NCBI GenBank assembly: GCA_012184525.1
Contig: WOFQ01000030.1
Coordinates: forward strand, 1 to 64,000
Reading direction: 5' to 3'
DNA length: 64,000 nucleotides
From: Xenoacremonium recifei
Lineage: Eukaryota > Ascomycota > Sordariomycetes > Hypocreales > Nectriaceae
This document shows positions 54,736 through 64,000 of this stretch, one piece after another (the stretch's first letter is position 1; the number at the start of each line of letters is the position of its first letter). The notes under the pieces were generated by a model. That model searched no databases and was not told the origin of the DNA. It was given only the letters and a program-made list of their open reading frames with translations. The position numbers and the translations under genes were made by a program.

Positions 54736-57025
54736 TCAAACGATTGTTTTTGGCATTTCAGAGACAGAGCTGGGCTCAAGAGGAGCCTCGACATGATGTG
54801 TCATATGATCTCGAACCGAGCGGAGGAAGAGAGTAACTGGATGCGTTTAATTAGTCCTGGACAACGAGGCTAGCAATATCTGATCAAAGACCTTGGAGGA
54901 GAAGAATTGAATACTTACGAATGGTGGCAGCTGCGCCAATCGTTGCATTTGCTATCCACACCCACTTGAATGAAGCGGACGAAGCAAGCTTTTCAGCATA
55001 ATCTGCGGTGTTGATGATTTGACTGGTCACGCCAGGTACTGATGTTAGTGCGTCGGTATCGCCACCAAGGAAAGCAGCTAGGAAGGATTTTAACGATGAA
55101 GGGGGAAGACCGGCATCAAGAACGGCCCCTGTAATGTAATGGGCGAGATTGGCTCGAAGTATGTCAACAGTTATTTGTTTCATAAGGCTTTGATGTACTC
55201 ACCTTTCATTGAGTTTCCATATATACTTGCGAAGATTGTGATTCCAGCAGTGCCACCGAGGGCGCGAACGGATGCGAGCAGAGTTCCGGCTGTGCCTCTG
55301 GAAGTTATATGAGCACTCGTGTGAAGTGTATGACAGCAGTTCAGGCCACTCACAGGAGGTAAGAAGGCACCGCATACGACATAACCACGACGGGGATGAC
55401 AGTCGTTACACCTACACCCAGTCCAACAATACCCGAGAAGACGAGTGTTATGGCAAGCCGGGAGGGAGTTGCCAGAGCCAAGAGACCTAGAAACAGGGCG
55501 ATCACGCCCATAGAGACACTGAGCAAAATACGGAAATGCTGAAGAACAGTTATGACATAGGACGATCCCAGGATGCCAATCATGATACAAATGTTCAGGG
55601 GCAGCTTGAGCTCAGTTAGCTGGATTAGCGATTCTAGTGCTGGGCAAATCCTGGCAAATGCGCCTTTACCTACCAGATAAACGTTGACCATGATGGGGCC
55701 TGCTCCAAAGACCGAAGATCCTTCTGTAGGAAGGAAAGCATTGACTCCATACAGAATCATGCCATCAACAAAGGCAACAGCAAGGACAAAAACAAAATTT
55801 CGGTCTTGGAGAAAGCGGTGGTCAACGAGGCCATCCTTGCGACCGAGAGTTTCTGTGATTTAATGCTTAGTAATTTTCTAGATCCTCCTCGGGTCCTTTG
55901 AGATTACCGTAGAGTCCAAAAGCAACCAGAAAAACACCCCCCAGCACTAATGTTGATATGACAGCGGCACTGTTCCAAGGGTGAGAGTTGCCTCCCCAGG
56001 TAAGCGCAGTGATAAGAGAAGCGACACCTGCGAGAAGAAGAACGATGCCGAAGATGTCAATGGACTGAAGCATTTCTTTGGGGCTGTGGTGGCGACGTAG
56101 CAGCGTTGGCGGTGGTGTGTAGAAGAAAAGTGTTGCGACGGCAGAGATGCCAAAGAAAATAGCATTGAAGTAGTAGACCCAGCGCCAACCACGGGAGCTC
56201 ATCTGTCCAAAGGCTCCAGCTGATGAAATGTGTTAGCTTTGCGTGGTAATGCATTACCAATATCGGGTAGAGGTAAGTGAGCAGCGAGGGGGCATAAACT
56301 CACCAACTATAAGGCCAACAATTGCCATGGTGGCATTTATGATGCCCATAAAACCTTGAGCAAAGCCACGATCCTTAGCAGGGACAATCTCCATTCCAGC
56401 GGGAATAACAAGCAGCTTGTAGCAGGGAGATTGGTCAGTTTCTACAAGCGAGAAAGGTTTGCCGCAAGGAGACGTCGACTTACCAGCAGCGAAGCACCAA
56501 CGCCGTTGACAACCTGTCCACCGATGATTGTCTCTGCATTTCGCGCAAAGCCCGCGATAAGATTCCCAACAACACCAGCGACGCCGCCAACGATTATGGG
56601 CCATTTCTTTCCGAATCGGTCGGCTAATGTCCCCTGGGGTACGTTTTACTCGATCAGCCTTGACCGACAACGAGAACTACTATGGAAACATTGAAAAGGA
56701 AAAGAAAAGTTGGGTAGGTGACCCGACTCACCCATACAGGTTGAAGACCGATTAGCGGGAACAATGCCGCATTGGGAATCCAAGACTCGACTGACGAGCC
56801 GCCGAGATCTTCAATGGCATAGGTGTAGGTAGTGGAGGGCCCGACATTGGAGAGCGTTGTTGTTCCCCAAGTGACTCCCAAGGACACAAGGGCAATGTAA
56901 GTTGTCGCCGTCATGCGGTAGGGAATGACGGAATCGAGATCCATCACCTCTCTAGTTATGGCTGGAGGCTCGGTGACGTCGACGTGGTCCATATGACGGA
57001 CTTCTGCTTTGTTCTGGCTGTACAT
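54736..57025 (-). CDS. MFS efflux transporter of the TRI12 type
   Basis: Nine exons can be followed from MYSQNKAEVRH (57025) to a stop at 54736. Joins recover LQPVW-GTLADRFGKKWPII, LIVAGAFGQMSSRGWRWVYYFNA, GLYETLGRKDGLVDHRFL and the final ATILTLFLRSVRDHMTHH. The GTLADRFGK loop 2-3 motif, the 14-helix layout and the late sequence RGTAGTLLASVRALGGTAG are typical of the TRI12/siderophore-type family that exports secondary metabolites or fungicides, or imports siderophores. Eight introns is high for this window. The short cytosolic tail is Glu/Pro/Ser-rich. It is convergent with the Zn2Cys6 gene ending at 54524 and shares direction with the next regulator, so either could control it. Exon borders are good to a few bases. 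Confidence 0.88.
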
Positions 57026-57399
57026 GTTGAGGCGAGTTGTAGTAATAAGAAGACAAATCCTGAACAAAGCAGACCATCACGGCAACTCTAATGCATTTCC
57101 CGACCGCAACTGCGGAAGGGTTATGTACCCGTGGAATGCTTTGTAGCCCGGATCTTAGGCTTGACCACGGAGTTTGGTCCCATCCGATTGGATACTGTTT
57201 GCCTTACTCGAATCCGGGGTAAACGGAGACGTGCGGGGAAAGGTCTGGTTGTTCGCGCCGCAGTAATCTGGGGTACGGAATACGATCTGATGATTCCGGC
57301 TATCTGGGGCCAATCGGGTTGCCAAGACTACACATACTCGGGGAAAAAAAAGCAAGCTGAGTAGACATCCAGTGAGATCGCCATAATTTCCGTAGTGGT

Positions 57400-60300
57400 T
57401 CAAGATTTTCCCAGCTCATTCCCTGATCCAACTAGATCTGCCGACCCAAACAAATCTTGCTCAAAGAGTACGGTGAATAAATCCTCGGATGGAAAACTCA
57501 GATGACTTATGGGGAATTCATCAAACGAAAGATCATAATCCAGCAACGTTTCCCCCGACGTCCTTACCTGGGGGGGTAAGTTGCCATTCTCAAGTGCGTC
57601 TTCCACGTTTTCCATCTGCCTAGCTGTAGCACAAGTTTTTCTTACCGCTGGGAGACTCATGTTAGTAATAGTAATTTTTAACACGCACAATATGGTAACA
57701 TACTGGCTGGGCGTGAGCTTTCTACAGAACGTGCCGTTTCCAAGACCTCACGCACAATATGAGCGCACTTTTGGGCTACGCTCACACTATCCATGCTTTG
57801 AAATATTTCAATGCTTTTCTCCACCACTTCAAGAAGATCATGGTGAGAAATCTCACGAAAATCCTGTAGGACCATATAGAGTAGGATGAGAGAGGAGTTC
57901 AGGGTGTATGTGACATTGTACCACCTGTTTAATGCTGTAAGTCGTAATTTCCAATCGAGGACAATGGTCCATGTCGCTCTCGTCATAGAGCTCAGGGTTT
58001 CTCACCATGTACGAAAGTATGGCCGATGGAGATAGGTTTCATATAGCAACTGGATAGATTCACAACATGCCCCGATGCAGGCTTTGATATGGATCGAAGC
58101 CTGGTCACTGTTATGCCCGATCCATTCAAGAAACGGTCGGTGGATGAGAGACTTCGTGCTGTAGTATCCTAAAAAAAAGACCACTTTTATCAGTATAATT
58201 GACCAATGAATGGCTATTGTGTGACATCCTAGAGCAACATACTCAGCTTTAGAACAACCTTTTGTTTTGAGATGCATTCCGGTTCCCGCAGGGATGATGT
58301 CTGCAGGTCGAAGGGCGACCCGAGACCAGCTTTCCAAGACTCCAACTGCCTGTCCAACTCTCTGGCCAAGATAGACCTTTCTTGGATAGTTTTCTCAGGG
58401 GAAGACTCGTAGATTCCGGAAACTTGATGCAAGATATCGGAGAGTAAGACCATAGAGGAAATGAACCGGTTGCGATAATAACTGCTTTCAGACTGAGACG
58501 TTGTCAGCAAGCCAGATGCGGAGATGGAACCAGATGTTAACAATTACCTCGTCATTGAATTGATCTGGTCGACGGATTCGATAATGTGAGAGATGTTTCA
58601 GGCACGACTCGCGTCCAGACGAAGCGCACATTTCTCTATAGAGGAAAAATGGTTAGTGACTATCGCGATGAGTTTAAAAACTATCGAATATCATTCTCAA
58701 CGAACATTTCATGCGTATATAGACTCCTAATTGCTAATTAGTAACCGCAGACGAGCTTCAATTCTGAATATTTGGTATGAACTACCTACCACCAAGTGCG
58801 GCTGGAAGTGCTAGTTTCTGCGTCGTTTTGGGGATGTCCTTCGTCCGCTAGCCCAATGGCAAGAGCTGTTCTTACTGCTATACCACTATACATGTAACAG
58901 CCATGCGGCTGGAGGGCATTCTGGCAGAATACGGACTGATGGTCGAAGCGCATCAGCAAGGAGCAAAGACGCGGAAGAGCTTATTGAACTCACCATGAAG
59001 AACAACGTTTGTGCACTTTCTAATGAGCTTGTTGAGATTATGTCTCCAATATTCTCCCGTGCCATTTGGAAGAAGGACTTTGACCAGGATAACGGCGAAC
59101 ACTTTTGTTTCGTGCTTGACAGCACGTGAACGGTGTCAGCGGTCCCAGCTGGCGCCATTTCTTTGCCCTCGAGACAATCCTCAGGAGCCACAATAGCTCC
59201 AAGTGCAGCAATGACATAGTATAAAGCCAAGAATTGGTTCTTCCCTGCATTCGTTCGGCAAAGAAGATTGGTCATGTTTCTGCTGGGCCTAGATGCCAGC
59301 TTGGTGCTTGAGGTCGTGACCTTGGTTCCCTGCCACACAGTCTTTTCGCAGCGTAAGAGGAACTTCGTCTTATCAAGGAGTGGATGCATCCAGTGCAGAT
59401 TTTCAAAGAAAAGCTTGATAAAGATTTTCTCAATCTCAAGATGGAAGTTGGGGGCTTCTTCTGCGTGGCAACGACTAAGATTAGACACCCCTACCCCAAA
59501 ATAGTTCGATCTCTGTACACCGGAGTCCTTTTTTGACCGAGAGCTATAGAGCTAAGTTAGCGCGAGCGTCTTCAAAATCCTTCTTCTTCTAGTGTCTGAC
59601 CTGGGAAATGTCTCTGTTGGACGTCTGATGCCCCCCAACGCATCATCCTCCCGTACTTGTACTTCTGGCATAATATTATCAGAATTATCTCCATTATAAA
59701 GATAATCAACTATAGAGACGTTGTCGAGAGAATGGGGCGATGTTTCTGATAAGGACGTAGTGCCATGGTGGTGATCTGACTCTGGAAGAAGATCACCACC
59801 GCTTGCTGTCGAGTATGACTGTGCACGGTGCCGCAACTTTTTCAAGAATGCAAATACGCTAGTAGTCCCGTAGAATTCATGGCCCTTTGTGTAGCTATTG
59901 AACTCATGTATTCCATCTCTGGACTGCCCCGGGGACTCTGTTGGAACTGCCTAAAGATTAGCCTTAGTATTCCAGCCTGCATCTAGCGGCTTGCGTAGCA
60001 GGCCGTTGCTGCAATTGAGATTACATACTGAAGTTGCGTTCAAGCGACTGAGACTGGCTGTTGGATCCGAGTAGACTGGGACTGGATGCATTCAAGGTGT
60101 TGAGAGACCTACTCTCCCAATCGTCGGAGTTCTCCACCGCGGCGATCGAGGATGGCGGAGCCCGAGCGGCCTGCACTGAAGCCTCTTGGATGCTTGAAGA
60201 GATACTTCTTCTGTCTGTCTCTGCAGAGCGCCTCGAGCGGGGATGATTAAGGACTTGGTCTTTCCGATATATGCATTGGACACCAAGCTCTGCGCATGGA

Positions 60301-60642
60301 GAAAGCAGTGCTCATCAGCGGGTAACTCTCAGGTTTGAGAGGGATGGGTTTGGAAGAGCTCACTCGTGCATTGCTTGCAGGAATCAAGGCCATCGCACTA
60401 AATTTCCCAAATCTCGTATGTCAATTTCACTCTCGTGGTTTGGAAGAAAATGACAGGCCAACTAAAGACAAACTCGCCTTGGATTTCCTTCGGCGGCAGC
60501 CCTCGCACGCTCTCGCGGTGCGGGGTCCCCTTCGGGATCGTAGAGCAGGAAACACGCGTTCGGGTTGAACCCTGGTGATTCCGACTGGACCCCCAGTTGG
60601 AGCAGGGAGTATAGGGACGGGGTCTTCCGATGAATGGGACAT
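57400..60642 (-). CDS. Zn2Cys6 transcription factor with a 34-nt microexon in the zinc cluster
   Basis: Exon 1 (60642-60478) ends ACEGCRRRKSK. The next coding piece, CDGLDSCKQCT, is a 34-nt microexon (60397-60364), followed by exon 3 from 60289 starting KLGVQCIYRKD. Together they make a canonical six-cysteine cluster. The first intron uses a GC donor (AAG/GCGAGT). A Ser-rich linker leads to FYGTTSVFAFLKKLRHRAQ and the regulatory domain (FFENLHWMHPLLDKTKFLLR, then LFFMV..., YYRNRFISSMVLLSDILHQV, SILARELDRQLESWKAGL) and a polar tail ending at 57400. About ten exons are implied; those between 59000 and 57700 are approximate. The usual short glutamate/aromatic activation-like tail (DYDLSFDEFPISHLSFPSED) closes the protein. 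It diverges from the CocE-family hydrolase at 60995. Confidence 0.82.
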
Positions 60643-60994
60643 GGTTATTCAGGGCAATCTACTCGCATGGAGAAATAAGAAAAGGCTGCCGGGAGCCGTA
60701 TACGCTGCGGTCAGTGGAATCTTAATAAATCGGCTTCCCCTCAGAGGCAGAATCCGCCGACATCCGATTGGGTAACTGAAGTCTTAGAGCTAGAACAAGA
60801 CGAGGCCAAGGCTTCCCCGCCTTTGTTACCGAGGCGTCTCCCTTACGCACTCAGCGTACTCTCTCACGTTTATAAATGATTTGAGTTTATTCTCGTGGAG
60901 AAATTGTGTTTGGCTGTCTATTCTGGACGTTGAGCAAACTTGACTTGAGATCTATCTCCTGGTTTCCCAAGATTTTGACCAACAGACCTCCCAG
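60643..60994. promoter_or_regulatory. Short shared promoter between regulator and CocE-family hydrolase
   Basis: Only 352 bp separate the two divergent start codons, so both genes probably share control elements. CGG triplets are present (GAGGCAGAATCCGCCGAC at about 60744-60761), without a clear dyad. Confidence 0.45.
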
Positions 60995-62851
60995 ATGTCT
61001 CAAAACACAAGAGATTTGGGTGTCTTTTTCAGACCCTCTATTCATCCTCAAAAGGCAAGCCTCCAAGATCATAATGCACGGCGCATCGCTAAAAATGGTC
61101 ATATAGGTGAAAGCACCGCTCCAGAAAGCACCACCATTGCAACACGAGACCAGAATGCTGGAAGATGGCAAGGTTATTTTTGAAAAGGATATTGCAATCC
61201 CCATGAGGGACCAAGTAATTTTGTACGCAGACTTGTACCGACCATCCCCAACTCTCTTTGAAGCAACCCCGACCTTGATTTTGTTTGCTCCCTTTGGGAA
61301 ACACGGCGCAGTGCCTAGAAACAAATTCGAAAATATGGGAGTCGATTTTGACAAACTGAGTCATCACACCCATTGGGAACTCCCAGATCCTCTGCGTTGG
61401 TGCGGCGAATGGGGCTTTTCGTTTCTTTTAGTTGACCCTCGAGGGACCTGGTGGTCCGAAGGCGCGGAGGCAACATACTTCTCGCCCGAAGAAGGCAGAG
61501 ATGGATATGACATTGTAGAATGGGTTGCATCACAGTCGTGGTAAGATATCTCAATGCGCTACTATCATATCTGACTGCATCTGATTACTTGTAATCCACA
61601 GGTCCGATGGCAATGTCGGATGGGGAGGGGGTGTGTCTTACTATGCCATGTCAGCCTATCAGACAGCAGTCTTGCGTCCACCGCATCTTCGTGCCATCAT
61701 GGTCTGGGAAGGGATCTCGGATATATACAGAGAAGTTAACTGTCCAGGTGGCATCCCCGGAGTCCCCTTTCAGCACATGTGGATGAACATGACAGGCAAC
61801 GGACTTACCAGGGCCGAGGACCATGCCGTGGCCGCACTGGAACATCCGTTACTAGACGATTATTGGAGATCAAAGATTGTGAAATGGAGCGACATAGATG
61901 TGCCTGCTTTCTTCGTTACAGGGTGGTCGTCCCTCGGACTGCATTTGCGCGGGACTATTGGTGCCTGGCGAGAGGTTTCATCTGCCAGCAAGTATTTGCA
62001 AATCCATGTGAGTTTTCCTTTTCAAAGTCAGGCTTCTTAGTGCTGACCACAGGTTTCTTAAGGGCGGGCGCGAGTGGAGCGAGTTCTACAAGGATGACAA
62101 TGTCAAGAAGCAAAAGTTGTTTTGGGACCGCTTCCTCAAGAATATCGACAACGAAGTGACAAATTGGCCGCCAGTTGAAATAGACGCGCGCTATGCGGCG
62201 ACCTCTACGATCAGTCGGGGCTTGAATACATTCCCTCCAGTGGCAGAACTCAAATCTTTCTGGCTTGATCATCCTGACAAGTTGACTACTGAAAGACCTG
62301 GCTTGGAATCAAGGACACAGTCCTTTTATCAAGCCTTTCGCGCCCACGATCATAAATCAGAGGTTCATTTTGATTTCACGTTCAGAAAAAGAACAGAGAT
62401 TTCAGGTAATCTATCAGCGACACTTTATGTACAAGCTATCAATTTCCCGGATGTTGACATCTTTGTGGCACTTCAGAAAATTGACAAAGCGGGCAATGTA
62501 GTTAAGTTCTATCACTCAACCCAGAAGCTTGAAGCAGATGCGGCATTTGGATGGCTTCGTGCCTCCCATAGAGAGTTAGACCAGAGACACAGCACTCTAG
62601 AGAGGCCTGTACATCTTCATGAGCGGCGACTCTGGCTCAATCCTGATCTGATAGCTGAGATCTGTGTGGAGATTTGGCCAACAAGTACTATTTGGGAAGA
62701 AGGGGAGACGATGCGTCTCGCCATCAAGGGTACTACATTTACTGATTCGGAAAATGTGACCCAATTTCGAGGCCCTTCTCACAGTTTCGGAGAAGTTCGA
62801 CTCTGGTACGGAAGAGATTACGAGAGCCGTCTGATAGTTCCAGTAGTCTGA
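60995..62851 (+). CDS. CocE/NonD-family alpha/beta hydrolase (X-Pro dipeptidyl-peptidase S15 type)
   Basis: Exons 60995-61054, 61107-61540, 61602-62007 and 62063-62851 give 562 codons plus stop. The first intron needs a GC donor (AAG/GCAAGC) with a TATAG acceptor, because a stop (TAG, 61104-61106) directly precedes the conserved part in its own frame; the joined start is MSQNTRDLGVFF. The hydrolase domain shows IPMRDQVILYADLYRP, LVDPRGTWWSEG (oxyanion side), the nucleophile region GWGGGVSYYAMS (S177) and FVTGWSSLGLHLRGT. From about residue 340 a jelly-roll domain (LSATLYVQAINFPDVDIFVALQKID) follows, as in cocaine esterase and S15 peptidases. It cleaves esters or amides; no signal peptide. The substrate is unknown. 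It diverges from a Zn2Cys6 regulator and lies near an esterase and an efflux pump. Confidence 0.88.
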
Positions 62852-63620
62852 GAGTTGAACAAAGAGGTTATCATACTGGTTTATAGAGAAATTTCCCGAT
62901 TCAAGGATGTTCTTAGAACTTGCTGCACACCACCTGTGACTGGCGATACACTATATCTCTTCACCGTGATTTAGAAAAGAAAGAGGACGTTCCAGACTGA
63001 AAAGAGTTAGAGAAGTGAGAATTGAGATACGTGGGAGGTGCTATTTCAAATCTTAAACTGAATATCAGAGTGGTCTTTGGGTTGAAATTAAGTTACGTCA
63101 AAGTTAATGATAAGGACTTGGCTCCCGGAGAGATCATAGGCAATGATGAAGTCTGAGCAACCAGGATCTAGAAGCCAATGTAACATCCCCACGCGACCTT
63201 TCACTATGGGTCGTAAGTCGGCGGCGAAGTGTATTGTCATCATTGATCCGTCTGGGTCATAATGTCAGCTATGTCATCTAGCACTAGACCTCGACAACGA
63301 ACAGCTATCATCTCCCTCACACGCTAATTCCCTCGTTTCTCGAACCTGGCTTCATGCACCATCGCAGGCTACTAGATACAGACTTTTCACAAATGGCCCT
63401 TCAGCCGATCTTGCAGTGTGCTGAGTACATAACTGGCTCCCTAATTTTGGATGTTCAGCCATTTGATATAAAACCCAGGAGGGGGGGATTGACGGACTTG
63501 CTGGCAGTCGACAAACGAGACATCCCTCTACCATCATTTTGCAAATGTTGGGCAATGATCTGCTTAAACATGGGTTGCGGGATGTTGTGGATCATCTGGG
63601 TCTCGCTTCAGCTTTCTTCT
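62852..63620. other. Intergenic, nothing recognised
   Basis: 3' region of the hydrolase followed by sequence with no recognisable gene, repeat or motif. Confidence 0.4.
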
Positions 63621-64000
63621 TTACTGCAAATTACCTGAGTTCCATGCCTCCGGAGTATGCTGCAAAACCTCTGAATCCATCCGTTCGTAGGGGAGTCCAC
63701 CGACGTAGTCGCCGCTGAGGCTGGTCACAAAATTGACCCAGCCCGCGTCACCTCGTGAAGTTCCTCTTTTGAGCAGGTCAACCGTATCAATAGACATTTG
63801 TCGGCAAATCTCCAAAGCTCCTCGGCCTTAAATGCATGCGCTTTTGGCGTAGCCAGCTTTGTCCCATATTTGTCAACCTGGAGACTCCGAACTAATTGTC
63901 GCGTCGTCTCAACGAAATGCAATTTATCGCTTATTACCCGTCCGCTTGCCGTTAGACCTGGATAAGGCGTATGCCGTGCGCAGTCCACAAGGTCCCGCGC
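63621..64000 (-). CDS. Partial unidentified gene running off the window end
   Basis: Two overlapping minus-strand frames look protein-like. From the window edge to 63725: ARDLVDCARHTPYPGLTASG, then DKLHFVETTRQLVRSLQ and AEELWRFADKCLLIRLTC. From 63815 to the stop at 63621: WVNFVTSLSGDYVGGLPYER. They are probably joined by a short intron between about 63880 and 63815, but no clear donor and acceptor pair was fixed. I do not recognise the family; the 5' part lies beyond base 64000. Confidence 0.3.

Overview
This is a 64 kb piece of a filamentous ascomycete (Pezizomycotina) chromosome. Short introns of about 50-90 nt with GT-AG borders and CTAAC or CTGAC branch sites, Zn2Cys6 regulators, HET and STAND allorecognition genes, and AT-rich repeat debris all point that way. 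The mix of transporters and regulators resembles Eurotiales, but the species cannot be fixed from sequence reading alone. No rRNA, tRNA or CRISPR was recognised. Exon borders come from splice signals plus family alignment from memory; where stated, the spliced length is an exact codon multiple.

Region 1 (1-4.2 kb): two divergent genes of unknown function. A perfect 18-bp palindrome lies between them and a 26-bp iteron-like array of the same palindrome lies 3' of the second gene. This is the least explained and potentially newest system in the window. Region 2 (4.2-14.5 kb): an allorecognition island. It holds an NB-ARC/TPR STAND receptor with near-identical 126-bp TPR repeats, a HET-domain gene, and a nonsense-interrupted, truncated NACHT-type receptor relic. 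The last two lie between inverted copies of an LTR-like repeat in AT-rich DNA.

Region 3 (14.5-26.9 kb): an arylsulfatase, a Zn2Cys6 regulator and two sugar-porter transporters, followed by a truncated third porter and a GH1 beta-glucosidase gene with two frame disruptions. It looks like a sulfate-ester/glycoside uptake locus whose right side is decaying. Region 4 (30.0-42.3 kb): a nitrogen-compound catabolic cluster with a DHA2 transporter, an amidohydrolase, two divergent Zn2Cys6 regulators, an amino-acid/amine permease and a divergent class-III aminotransferase. The likely route is import, hydrolysis or deamination, then transamination.

Region 5 (45.4-48.7 kb): a fungal PD-(D/E)XK-like protein and a small NTF2/SnoaL-like protein. 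Region 6 (50.4-62.9 kb): a secreted type-B carboxylesterase diverging from a Zn2Cys6 regulator, a TRI12-type efflux transporter, another Zn2Cys6 regulator, and a divergent CocE/X-Pro-peptidase-family hydrolase. This is plausibly an ester-handling or detoxification cluster. The last 0.4 kb holds part of an unidentified minus-strand gene that runs off the end.

Gene-poor stretches (about 6.8-9.3, 12.7-14.5, 24.8-25.3, 26.9-30.0, 31.8-33.0, 42.3-45.4, 46.9-48.2 and 48.7-50.4 kb) contain repeats or no interpretable content.
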